Under the pieces are notes generated by a model that saw only the letters and a program-made list of their open reading frames with translations, was not told where the DNA came from and made no database searches. The position numbers and the translations under genes are program-made. From Panulirus ornatus (Eukaryota; Arthropoda; Malacostraca; Decapoda; Palinuridae), in contig NC_092264.1 of NCBI RefSeq assembly GCF_036320965.1, positions 10,267,388 to 10,331,387 on the forward strand: a stretch of 64,000 nt of DNA, read 5' to 3'. Shown one piece after another: positions 22,049 to 33,432 of this stretch. How positions within the stretch are numbered: position 1 is the first letter of the stretch; each line of letters begins with the position of its first letter.

Positions 22049-22127
22049 TATGAATTATGTACATGTGTATATATGTATATGTCTGTGTATGTATATATAT
22101 GTATATGTTAAAATGTATAGGTATAGA

Positions 22128-24185
22128 GACAGGAGGTCAAGAGGAGGTCAAGAGAAAGGTGCAAGAGGTGAAAAAAAGGGCAAATGAGAGTTGGGGTGAG
22201 AGACTATCAGTAAATTTTAGGGAGAATAAAAAGATGTTCTGGAAGGAGGTAAATAGGGTGCGTAAGACAAGGGAGCAAATGGGAACTTCAGTGAAGGGCG
22301 TAAATGGGGAGGTGATAACAAGTAGTGGTGATGTGAGAAGGAGATGGAATGAGTATTTTGAAGGTTTGTTGAATGTGTCTGATGACAGAGTGGCAGATAT
22401 AGGGTGTTTGGGTCGAGGTGGTGTGCAAAGTGAGAGGGTTAGGGAAAATGATTTGGTAAACAGAGAAGAGGTAGTAAAAGCTTTGCGGAAGATGAAAGCC
22501 GGCAAGGCAGCAGGTTTGGATGGTATTGCAGTGGAATTTATTAAAAAAGGGGGTGACTGTATTGTTGACTGGTTGGTAAGGTTAATGTATGTATGACTCA
22601 TGGTGAGGTGCCTGAGGATTGGCGGAATGCGTGCATAGTGCCATTGTACAAAGGCAAGGGGGATAAGAGTGAGTGCTCAAATTACCGAGGTATAAGTTTG
22701 TTGAGTATTCCTGGTAAATTATATGGGAGGGTATTGATTGAGAGGGTGAAGGCATGTACAGAGCATCAGATTGGGGAAGAGCAGTGTGGTTTCAGAAGTG
22801 GGAGAGGATGTGTGGATCAGGTGTTTGCTTTGAAGAATGTATGTGAGAAATACTTAGAAAAGCAAATGGATTTGTATGTAGCATTTATGGATCTGGAGAA
22901 GGCATATGATAGAGTTGATAGAGATGCTCTGTGGAAGGTATTAAGAATATATGGTGTGGGAGGCAAGTTGTTAGAAGCAGTGAAAAGTTTTTATCGAGGA
23001 TGTAAGGCATGTGTACGTGTAGGAAGAGAGGAAAGTGATTGGTTCTCAGTGAATGTAGGTTTGCGGCAGGGGTGTGTGATGTCTCCATGGTTGTTTAATT
23101 TGTTTATGGATGGGGTTGTTAGGGAGGTAAATGCAAGAGTCTTGGAAAGAGGGGCAAGTATGAGGTCTGTTGGGGATGAGAGAGCTTGGGAAGTGAGTCA
23201 GTTGTTGTTCGCTGATGATACAGCGCTGGTGGCCGATTCATGTGAGAAACTGCAGAAGCTGGTGACGGAGTTTGGTAAAGTGTGTGAAAGAAGAAAGTGA
23301 AGAATATATGTGAATAAGAGCAAGGTTATTAGGTACAGTAGGGTTGAGGGACAAGTCAATTGGGAGGTAAGTTTGAATGGAGAAAAATTGGAGGAAGTGA
23401 AGTGATTTAGATATCTGGGAGTGGATTTGGCAGCAGATGGAACCATGGAAGTGGAAGTGAGTCACAGGGTAGGGGAGGGGGTGAAAGTTCTGGGAGCGGT
23501 GAAGAATGAGTGGAAGGCGAGAACATTATCTTGGAAAGCAAAAATGGGTTTGTTTGAAGGAATAGTGCTTCCAACAATGTTATATGGTTGGGAGGCGTGG
23601 GCTATAGATAGAGTTGTGCGGAGGAGGGTGGATGTGTTGGAAATGAGATGTTTGAGGACAATATGTGGTGTGAGGTGGCTTGATCAAGTAAGTAATGAAA
23701 GGGTAAGAGAGATGTGCAGTAATAAAAAAAAGTGTGGTTGAGAGAGCAGAAGAGGGTGTTTTGAAATGTTTGGTCACATGGAAATAATGAGTGAGGAAAG
23801 ATTGACAAAGAGGATACATGTGTCAGAGGTGGAGGGAACGAGAAGAGGGAGACCAAATTGGAGGTGGAAAGATGGAGTGAAAAGGATATTGTGTGATCGG
23901 GGCCTGAACATGCAGGAGGGTGAAAGGAGGGCAAGGAATAGAGTGAATTGGAGCGATGTGGTATACAGGGGTTGACGTGCTGTCAGTGGATTGAATCAAG
24001 GCATGTGAAGCGTCCGGGGTAAACCATGGAAAGCTGTGTAGGTATGTATATTTGCGTGTGTGGACGTGTGTATGTACATGTGTATGGGGAGGGTTGGGCC
24101 ATTTCTTTCGTCTGTTTCCTTGCGCTACCTCGCAAACGCGGGAGACAGCGACAAAGTATAAAAAAAAAAAAGAAAAAAAAAAAAA
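22128..24185 (+). mobile_element. LINE-A copy, 5'-truncated, mosaic
   Basis: It begins in the linker (QEVKRKVQEVKKRANESWGE, 22128-22200) and continues through the RT to a young-type 3' UTR with a mixed A tract at 24160-24185. A 235-codon frame at 22593-23300 carries blocks A, B and LLFADDTALVADSCEKLQ. Stops occur at 23300 and 23404, and a frameshift near 23730. Between about 23290 and 23840 it carries the distinctive residues of the older copy at 18703-20528, while both flanks are young-type. It sits in the 3' UTR of that same older copy. Confidence 0.85.
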
Positions 24186-24300
24186 TGTATATGTGCGTGT
24201 GTGGACGTGTATGTATATACATGTGTATGTGGGTGGGTTGGGCCATTGTTTCGTCTGCTTCCTTGCACTACCTCCCTAACACGGGAGACAGCGACAAAGT

Positions 24301-24330
<30 letters not shown>
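24186..24330 (+). mobile_element. 3' terminus of the LINE-A that begins at 18703
   Basis: TGTATATGTGCGTGTGTGG, then GGGTTGGGCCATTGTTTCG and GACAGCGACAAAGTATAATA followed by an (ATA)n tail. It completes the old 3' UTR left at 22127. The tail is ATA repeats rather than poly(A). Confidence 0.75.
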
Positions 24331-24332
<2 letters not shown>

Positions 24333-24337
24333 TATAT

Positions 24338-26637
24338 ATAGTGATGGGTGATTTCAATGCAAAGGTGAGTAATGTGGCAGTTGAGGGTATAATTGGTGTA
24401 CATGGGGTGTTCAGTGTTGTAAATGGAAATGGTGAAGAGCTTGTAGATTTGTTTGCTGAAAAAGGACTGGTGATTGGGAATCCCTGGTTTAAAAAGAGAG
24501 ATATACATAAGTATACATATGTAAATAGGAGAGATGGCCAGAGAGCATTATTAGATTACATGTTAATTGATAGGCGCATGAAAGAGAGACTTTTGGATGT
24601 AAATTTGCTGAGAGGGACAACTGGAGGGATGCCTGATCATTATCTTGTAAAGGCGAAGGTGAAAACATAATGTCAAGATTTTCAGAAAAGAAGAGAGAAT
24701 GCTGGGATGAAGAGAGTGGTGAGAGTAAGTGAGCCTGGAAAGAAGACTTGTGTCAGGAAGTACAAAGAGAGATTGAGTTCGGAATGGAAAAAGGTGAGAG
24801 CAAATGATGTAAGGGGAGTGGGGGAGGAATGGGATGCATTTAGGGGAGCAGTGATGGCTTGCACAAAAGATACCTTTGTCATGAGAAACATGGGAGGTGG
24901 GCCAATCAGAAAGGGTAGTGAATGGTGGGATGAAGAAGTAAGATTGTTAGTGAAAGAGAAGTGACAGGCATTTGGACAGATTTTTGCAGGGAAATAGTGC
25001 AAATGACAGAGAAATGTATAAAAGAAAGAGGCAAGAGGTCAAGAGAAAGGTGCAAGAGGTGAAAAAGAGGGCGAATGAGAGTTGGGGTGAGACAGCATCA
25101 TGAAATCTTTGGCAGAATAAAGAGATGTTTTGGAAGGAGGTAAATAAAGTGCATAAGACAAGAGAACAAATGGGAACTTCGGTGAAGGGGGCAAATGGAG
25201 AGGAAATAACAAGTAGCGGTGAAGTGAAAGGGAGATGGAGTGACTATTTTGAAGGTTTGTTGAATGTGTTTCATGACAGAGTGGCAGATATAGGGTGTTT
25301 TGGTCAAGGTGGTGCGCGAAGTGAGAGGGTCAGGGAGAATGGTTTCGTAGAGATGGGGTGAGACAGTGTCATTAAATTTTAAGGAAGAATAAAAAGATGT
25401 TTTGGAGGGAGGTAAATACAGTGCATAAGACAAGAGAACAAATGGGAACTTCAGTGAAGGGGGAAAATGGGGAGGTAATAACAAGTAATGGTGAAGTGAG
25501 AGGGAGATGGAGTGAGGATTTTGAAGGTTTGTTGAATGTGTTTCATGATAGTGTGGCAGATATAGGGTGTTTTGGTCAGGGTGGTGTGCGAAGTGAGAGG
25601 GGGCAGGGAGAATGGTTTGGTAAACAGAGAAGAGGTAGTGAAAGCTTTGCAGAAGATGAAAGCCAGCAAGGTGGCGGTTATGGATAGTACTGCTGTGGAA
25701 TTCATTATAAAGGGTGGTGACTGTGTTGTTTACTGGTAGGTGAGGATATTCAGTGTATGTATGGTTCATGGTGAAGTGCCTGATGATTAGTGGAATGCAT
25801 ACATAGTGCCATTGCATAAAGGCAAAGGGGATAAAGGTGAGTGTTCAAATTACAGAGGTATAAGTTTGTTGAGTATCCCTTGGAAATCACATGGAAGGGT
25901 ATTGATTGACAGGGTGAAGGCATGTACAGAGCATCAGATTGGGGAAGAGCAGAGTGGTTTCAGAAGTGGTAGAGGATGTGTGGATCAGGTGTTTGCTTTG
26001 AAGAATGTATGTAAGAAATACTCAGAAAAACAGATGGATTTATATATGTAGCATTTATGGATCTGGAGAAGGCATATGATAGAGATGATAGGTATTACGA
26101 GTATATGGTGTGGGAGGTAAGTTGCTAGAAACAGTGAAAATCTTTATTGAGGATGTACGGCATGAGCACAAGTAGGAAGAGAGGAAAGTGACTGGTTCCT
26201 AGTGAATGTCGGTTTGCGGCAGGTGTGCATGATGTCTCTATGGTGGTTTAATTTGTTTATGGATGGAGTTGTTAGAGAGGTGAATTCAAGAATTTTGGAG
26301 AGAGGGGCAAGTATGCAGTCTGTTGGGGATGAGAGGGCCTGGGAAGTGAGTCAGTTGTTGTTCGCTGATGATACAGTGCTGGTGGCTGACTCAAGTGAGA
26401 AACTGTAGAAGTTGGTCACTGAGTTTGATAGAGTGTGTGAAAGAAGAAAGCTGAGAGGAAATAAGAATAAGAGTAATGTTATTAGGTTTAGTAGGCTCGA
26501 GGGACAAGTCAATTGGGAGGTAAGTTTGAATGGAGAAAAACTGTAGGAAGTGAAGTGTTTTAGATATTTGGGAGTGGATTTAGCAATGGATGGAATCATG
26601 GATGCGGAAGTGAGTCACAGGGTGGGGGAGGGAGTGA
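24338..26637 (+). mobile_element. LINE-A copy, truncated at both ends, with internal duplication
   Basis: It starts in the endonuclease (VMGDFNAKVSNVAVEGIIG, 24338-24400) and ends in the RT at FRYLGVDLAMDGIM... HRVGEGV, lacking the C-terminus and UTR. The linker segment MFWKEVNKVHKTREQMGTS through ADIGCFGQGG occurs twice in tandem (starting 25125 and 25397). The catalytic motif LLFADDTVLVADS is intact near 26355, but stops and frameshifts disable the ORF. Confidence 0.87.
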
Positions 26638-27924
26638 AATGGTTTCCCACGTCAGTGAGGCAGCGCCAGGAAAGTCGAACAATGGACCATCCAATCATAT
26701 ACACACATATATACATAAATGCCCACACGTACACATATACGTACATATACTTATCAACATATACATGCACATACACAGACATATACGTATATACACATGT
26801 ACATGTTCATACTTGCTTGCCTTCATCCATTCCCAGCAACAACCTGCCCCACAGGAAACAGCATTGCTACCCCCTGCTGCAGCGAGGTAGCACCTAGAAA
26901 ACAGACAAAAAAGGCCACAATCATTTATGCTCAGTCTATAGCTGTCATGTGCAACTTACTGAAACCACAGCTTCCTATCCTCATCCAGGCCCTACAGACT
27001 TTTTTATGGTTTACCTAGACATTTCACACGCCCTGATTCAGTCCAATGACAGCACTTTGACCCCAGTATGTCACATTGTTCCATTTCCTCTATTCCTTGC
27101 ACACCTCTCACCCTCCTGCATGTTCAGGCCCCGATTGCTCAAAATCTTTTTCATTCCATCATTTCCACCTCCAATTTGGTGTCCTGCTTCTCCTTCTTCC
27201 CTTCACCTCTGACACTTATATCCTCTTTATGAATCTTTCCTTAATCATTCTCTCCATGTGTCCAAACCATTTCAACACATCTTCTGCTCTCTCAACCACA
27301 TGCTTTTTTATTTCCACACATCTCTCTTACCCTTTCATTACTTACTCGATCAAACCACCTCACACCACATGTTGTCTTCAAACATTTCATTTCCAACACA
27401 TCCACACTCCTCCACACAACCCTATCTATAGCCCATGCCTTGCAACCATATAACATTGTTGGAATTACTATTCCTTCAAACATACTATTTTTGCTCTCTG
27501 AGATAACGTTCTCTCCTTCCACACATTCTTCATTGCTCCTAGAACCTTCACCCTGTGATCCACTTCTGCTTCCATGGCTCCATTCACTGTTAAGTCCACT
27601 CCCAGATATCTAAAACACTTCACTTCCTCCAGTTTTTCTCCAATCAAACTTATATCTCAATTAACTTGTCCCTCAACCATAGTGAATCTAATAACCTTGC
27701 TCTTATTCACATTCACTTTCAACTTTCTCCTTTAACACACTCTTCCAAACTCAGTCACAACTTCTGCAGTTTCAAGCTCGAATCAGCCACCAGAGCTGTA
27801 TCATCGGCGAACAACAACTGACTCGCTTCTCAGGCCCTCTCATCCATGACAAAATGCATACTCGCCCCTCTCTCCAAAACTCTTGCATGTACCTCCCAAA
27901 CCACCTAATGTGATATACAGACTT
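26638..27924 (-). mobile_element. old LINE-A copy, 3' part
   Basis: Minus-strand copy: old 3' UTR (26638-27060, GCAGCGAGGTAGCACCTAG near 26880), then the RT C-terminus (VDVLEMKCLKTTCGVRWFDR at about 27340-27400) and back to the catalytic region near 27800. It abuts a GATA-tailed repeat at 27925. Heavily mutated. Confidence 0.82.
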
Positions 27925-28497
27925 AGGTAGTAGTTGGTAGGCAACCACTAACCAAGGAGGTATACTACCAGTACTACCCGCCTAGGTATCGTGAGGGTCA
28001 GTGACGTCTGTGGAGTGAGCCAGCACTTTAGTGGATGTCCTTTGACCCAGGTAGCTGTCTTTTGTTTCTGCCTCATCCACATGTAGACTGCTGGCATTCT
28101 GTCATACATAATACTTGAGACAAACACCTAACTCAGAACATTCGTTCTTCCTACCTCTAGATTTTTTTCTGGTGAGTGCTATGTGCCAGTAATGCCTTCA
28201 GGCAAAACAGTAAGAGCAATAGATACAAGATGAAGGTAGTAAAATTACACAGGAGCATTAGGAAAAAGTAACGGGTTGGAACATTAGTTAGACACGTTAG
28301 GTAATAGTAGTTGGTGGAAATATCAGGTAGGAGCCTCTGATAATGCTGCACTAGAGTTGCCCTTTGCCAATGGCCTCCTAAGTGTGAGGCACTAATGGCT
28401 AAGAAGCAGCGCCAGAGTTCACCAGTTACCGAGATTCTTTTGCTGTGACTACTGCTTTGAGTGAGTTCCCAAAGGGAACAGGCATCATAGTTATGGA
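27925..28497 (+). repeat. GATA-tailed interspersed repeat, copy 5
   Basis: Starts GGTAGTAGTTGGTAGGC, contains TACTACCCGCCTAGGTATCG, CATTAGGTAATAGTAG-like units near 28290-28330 and TTGCCCTTTGCCAATGGCC, and ends GGGAACAGGCATCATAGTTA. The GATA tail itself is degraded. It separates two LINE-A remnants of opposite orientation. Confidence 0.78.
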
Positions 28498-28726
28498 AAG
28501 ATATGTGGAATACAGGGGGGAATGTGATGTTAATGGATGGAACCAGAGCACATGAAGCAGCTTGAGGAAACCACAGAATAGTCAGTGGGGCTTGGATGGG
28601 GATGGGGTTTTGGTGCATTACACATCATGGCTATTGAAGTGATGTGAGCAGAGGCCTTTTCTTTCTCTATTCCTGGAGCTACCTTGCTAATGCAGGAATT
28701 GACAAAAGAGTATGAAAGAAATATAT
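28498..28726 (+). mobile_element. old LINE-A 3' UTR fragment
   Basis: Diverged plus-strand 3' UTR: GGAATACAGGGGGGAATGTG, GGTGCATTACACATCATGG, GAGCTACCTTGCTAATGCAG, then GAGTATGAAAGAAATATAT. It meets a minus-strand copy tail-to-tail at about 28727. Confidence 0.65.
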
Positions 28727-29400
28727 ATTCTTTCATACTTGTTTGCTGTTTACTGTGTAGCAACGAAGCACCAAGAAAGAAAAAAGAATGGTCTCATTTG
28801 CTCACATCTCTCTAGCTTTCATGTATAATACAACAAAATCAAAGCCCCTGTTCTCAGCTAAGCACCAAAAACCTTTCATATGCCCTGGTACACCCCAATG
28901 ATAGCATACTGGCCCCGGTATACGACATCATTCCAGTTCACTTTGTCAATGCATGCATCACACCCTCTTACACTTTAGGGCTCAACTCCTCAAAGCATCT
29001 TTCACTTCATTCTCCCATCTCTAGTTCAGCTTTCTCTCCACTTCTGACACATATACCATCTCAGTCAACCCCTCCTAACTCATTCTCTCCATATACCCAA
29101 ACAATTTCAATACACCTTCTTCAGCTCTGTCATATATATTCTTCTTACTACTGTACCTCACTCTTACCTTATCATTTCTTACTTGATCAACCCTCTTCAT
29201 GTCGCATATTGTCCTCAAGCATATGATAATATGATTTCCAACACAGCCACCCTCTTCCATATTTTCAATCTAAAGCCCATACCTCACATCCACTCATCAG
29301 GAATGCTCTACCTCCAAACATGCCCATCTTTGCCATCCTTCCCTCCCAAATAATGACCTATGACTTATTTCAGCTCCCACGTTTACATTCACTGCCATGT
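28727..29400 (-). mobile_element. very old LINE-A-like 3' fragment
   Basis: Minus orientation: TTCTTTCATACTTGTTTGC at the 3' edge, TAGCAACGAAGCACCAAG, then UTR and RT C-terminal codons. EEGVLKLFGYMERMS is readable at 29075-29130, and LRTICDMKRVDQVRNDKVRV just upstream. It is more diverged than the other copies and ends beside the LRR exon. Confidence 0.7.
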
Positions 29401-29424
29401 GTACTCCCAGGTATATATACCTAC

Positions 29425-29627
29425 CTTCTGTAGTGTCTGACATAGCTTGCAAAATGATGAGAAGTCTCTGTAAAGTCCAAAGAAGTTCTCACTAAGGTCG
29501 AGGTGACACAGGGATAGCATGTGCTTGGTGGTGCTTAACACGTCCAGATCTGCAGACTTCAAGCTACACCCCACCATTCTGAGGTACTCCAAACCTCTAA
29601 CTAAACCACGAAGACCTTCACATTTAC
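29425..29627 (-). CDS. leucine-rich-repeat protein, internal exon (upstream of the two found)
   Basis: A 203-base exon on the minus strand, from an acceptor at 29628-29629 (TTGATTGTTCAAG) to a donor at 29423-29424 (CAGAAG then GTAGGT). It begins with the last two bases of a codon and ends in phase 0. It encodes 67 residues with a clear LRR pattern: GLVRGLEYLRMVGCSL, KSADLDVLSTTKHMLSL, CHLDLSENFFG, then FCKLCQTLQK. The C-x-L-x-x-x-D-L-x-x-L and HLDLSEN elements resemble the LRRC14/PRAME-type repeats of animal proteins (tentative family). There is no stop and no frameshift. The next exon found is at 14304-14523, so the intervening 14901 bases would be one intron filled with LINEs. Upstream exons are expected further right but were not recognised. 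Confidence 0.75.
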
Positions 29628-30396
29628 CTTGAACAATCAAACAAGTAATGTATATCAGGAATATTTCAGTAATTCAATGAAATCCTATAATTCCAGAAGA
29701 AATCAATTTTCAGAGCTACTCAAAAACTTTTCAGACGGAAACATTCAATATAACACTTTTTTTCTGAGATGAGATGCAACATGAAATAAAAGATTTGTTA
29801 ATGAAAATTAGCTCTTCATGACCGATTCCTTTGTATATAAGCTCAAACTCTTGGATCCTCTATGCATCAGCCATCTTCATACACATAAAACTTAGTATTA
29901 TGTTTTCAAATCATACAGTAGTCATAGAAATATCTCATGTTCATATGATCATACTGGCATGTTTTAGAGGTTCATTCCAGACAAAACACTTACATCAAAT
30001 ACATCACAGGACATTACTGCATCCCTCCAAGGTCATGTCTACATGCTTGTAGAATAGCTATACACACACTCACAGCCTCCATCTCACATATAATATGCCA
30101 AGTAAATATTTTTGTGTTGTCTTACTTGGTGTATATTCTAATAATAGTATGGAGAAGAACTACATTGTACGTAAAAAAATGGCCATGCATAATTCAAAAT
30201 TCGTTAAACATCCAATGGAAATTGTGAGTAAAAGAATTCTCAGGGAAGCAAGATACTGAGGGATTAATATACAAATTGTACTTTTCCCTTCTTATGAACA
30301 AGGAATAAGTTGTTGGATAAAGTAATCTAAAGCAAAACTGTTCAGAGTAAGCACATCTCCATATCAAAAAGAAGAGGGGTGGGGTGAGGTGTGTGT

Positions 30397-30433
<37 letters not shown>

Positions 30434-30754
30434 TGTGTGTGTTCGGGGGTTGGCATCTTACCCCACAAGACCCAGTACTTCCAGTTTTGATCATCATAAA
30501 AGATAAAACACTGAAAATCAATTTAGCAGTTATGCAACTCCTGGACCCCTTTTATGGTGCTCGAACAATTTCAAGGCTCCACTCTCAGGGAAAGCAGGGA
30601 AATGAAAAACAAAATCCTCTTGAACAATTAGGTCCTTGAAGAGACTATTTTCTTTTTCATCCATTGACAATAATAAAGGTTCTAAGAAAGTGATTTTTCA
30701 CTTATGGCATAACCATTTGAAGATAAAGTCTGGTAACATCAACAGAGAATTTAT
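29628..30754. other. intronic or intergenic spacer
   Basis: Upstream of the LRR exon on its strand. It contains a GT microsatellite (30389-30442) and AT-rich single-copy-looking sequence. I found no further exon or transposon motif. Confidence 0.5.
30389..30442. repeat. (GT)n microsatellite
   Basis: About 54 bases of GT repeat with single interruptions (ATGT and TTGT). It creates a spurious Cys/Val frame. Confidence 0.95.
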
Positions 30755-33432
30755 ACATCCTCGAAGGTTCAGGTAGGTGTGTCTAAATGCGTGTGGATGT
30801 AAACAAGATGAGAAAAAAGGAGAGATAGATAGTATGTTTGAGGAAAGGAACCTGGATGTTTTGGCTCTGAGCGAAACGAAGCTCAAGGGTAAATGAGAAG
30901 AGTGGTTTGGGAATGTCCTGGGAGTAGAGAAAAGTCAGGGGTTAGTGAGAAGACAAGAGCAAGGGAAGGAGTAGCACTACTCATGAAACAGGAGTGGTGG
31001 GAGTATGTGATAGAGTGTAAGAAAGTAAATGCTAGATTGGTATGGGTAAAACTGACAGTGGATGGAGAGAAATGGGTGATTATTGGTGCATATGCACCTG
31101 GGCATGAGAAGAAAGATCATGAGAGGCAAGTGTTTTGGGGGCAGCTGAGTGAATGTGTTAGTAGTTTTGATGCATGAGGCCAGGTTATAGTGATGGGTGA
31201 TTTGAATGCAAAGGTGGGTAATGTGGCAGTTGAGGGAATTATTGGTGTACATGGGGTGTTCAGTGGATATGGTAAAGAGCTTGTAGATTTATGTGCTGAA
31301 AAAGGACTGGTGATTGGGAATACCTGATTTAAAAAGAGAGTTATATATAAGTATACGTACGTAAGTAGGAGAGATGGCTAGAGCATTATTGGATTATATG
31401 CTAATTGATAGGCACGTGAAAGAGAGACTTTTGGATGTTAATGTGCTGAGAGGTCCAACTGGAGGGATGTCTAATCATTATCTTGTGGAGGCGAAGGTGA
31501 AGATTTGTAGAGGTTTTCAGAAAAGAAGAGAGAATGTTGGGGTGAAGAGAGTGGTAAGAGTAAGTGAGCTTGGGAAGGAGACTTGTGTGAGGAAGTACCA
31601 GGAGAGACTGAGTACAGAATGGAAAAAAATGAGAACAAAGGAGGTAAGGGGAGTGGGGAGGAATGGGATGGATTTAGGGTAGCTGTGATGACTTGTGCAA
31701 AAGATGCTTGTGGCATGAGAAGCATGGGAGGTGGGCAGATTAGAAAGGGTAGTGAGTGGTGGGAGGAAAAAGTAAGATTATTAGTGAAAGAGAAGAGAGA
31801 GGCATTTGGACGATTTTTGCAGGGAAATAATGCAAATGACTGGGAGATGTATAAAAGAAAGAGGCAGGAAGTCAAGAGAAAGGTGCAAGAGGTGAAAAAG
31901 AGGGCAAATGAGAGTTGGGGTGAGAGAGTATCATTGAATTTTAGGGAGAATAAAAATTTTTTTTGGAAGGAGGTAAATAATGTGCGTAAGACAAGGGAAC
32001 AAATGGGAACATCAGTAAAGGGGGATAATGGGAGGTGATAACAAGTAGTGGAGATGTGAGAAGGAGATGGAGTGAGTATTTTGAAGGTTTGTTGAATATG
32101 TTTGATGATAGTGCGGCAGATACAGGGTGTTTTGGTCGAGGTGGTGTGCAAAGTGAGACGGTTGGGGAGAATGATTTGGTAAACAGAGAAGAGGTAGTAA
32201 AAGCTTTGCAGAAGATGAAAGCCAGCAAGGCAGCAGGTTTGGATGGTACTGCAGTGGAATATATTAAAAATGGGGGTGACTGTATTGTTGACTGGGTGGT
32301 AAGGGTATTTAATGAATGTATGACTCATGGTGAGGTGCCTGAGGATTAGCAGAATGCTTGCATAGTACCACCATAAAAAGGCAAAGGGGATAAAAGTGAA
32401 TGCTCAAATTACAGAGGGATAAATTTGTTGAGTATTCCTGGGAAATTATATGGGAGGGTATTGATTGAGAGGGTGAAGGCATGTACAGAGCATCAGATCG
32501 GGGAAGAGCAGTGTGGTTTCAGAAGTGGTAGAGGATGTGTGGATCAGGTGTTTGATTTGAAGAATGTATGTGAGAAATACTTAGAAAAGCAAATGGATTT
32601 GTATGTAGCATTCATGGATGTGAAGAAGGCATATGATAAGAGATGATAGAGGTGCTCTGTGGAAGGTATTAAGAATATATGGTGTGGGAGGCAAGTTGTT
32701 AGAAGCAGTGAAAAGTTTTTATCAAGGATGTAAGGCATGTGTACATGTAGGAAGAGAGGAAAGTGATTGGTTCTAAGTGAATGTAGGTTTGCAGCAGGGG
32801 TGCGTGATGTCTCCATGGTTATTCAATTTGTTTATGGATGGGGTTGTTAGGGAGGTGAATGCAAGAGTTTTGGAAAGAATGGCAAGTATGCTGTCTGTTG
32901 TGGATGAGAGAACTTGGGAAGTGAGTCAGTTGTTGTTCGCTGATGATACAGCACTGGTGGCTGATTCGGGTGAGAAACTGCAGAAGCTGGTGACTGAGTT
33001 TGGTAAAGTGTGTGAAAGAAGAAAGCTGAGAGTAAATGTGAATAAGAGCAAGGTTATTAGGTACAGTAGGGTTAAGGGACAAGTCAATTGGGAGGTAAGT
33101 TTGAATGGAGAAAAACTGGAGGAAGTGAAGTGTTTTAGATAACTGGGAGTGGATTTGGTAGTGGATGGAACCATGGAAGTGGAAGTGAATCATAGGGTGA
33201 GGGAGGGGGCGAAAGTTTTGGGAGCATTGAAAAATGTGTGGAAGTCGAGAACGTTATCTTGGAAAGCAAAAATGGGTATGTTTGAAGGAATAGTGGTTCC
33301 AACAATGTTATATGGCTGCAAGGCGTGGGCTATAGATAGAGTTGTGCGGAGGAGGGTGGATATGCTGAAAATGAGAAGCATGAGGACAATATGTGGTGTG
33401 AGGTGGTTTGATCGAGTAAGTAATGAAAGGGT
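30755..33432 (+). mobile_element. LINE-A copy, near-complete 5' end, 3'-truncated
   Basis: It begins in the 5' leader (CATCCTCGAAGG, then TCTAAATGCGTGTGGATG) and runs through the endonuclease (LDVLALSETKLKGK, WVIIGAYAPGHEKKDHERQV, VMGDLNAKVGNVAVEG), the linker and the RT (IPGKLYGRVLIERVKACTEH, GVVREVNARVLERMASML, LLFADDTALVADSGEKLQ at 32932). It stops abruptly at RWFDRVSNERV (33432) without C-terminus or UTR. Stops and frameshifts occur at several points, for example near 31183, 31682, 32349 and 32646. Confidence 0.9.
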
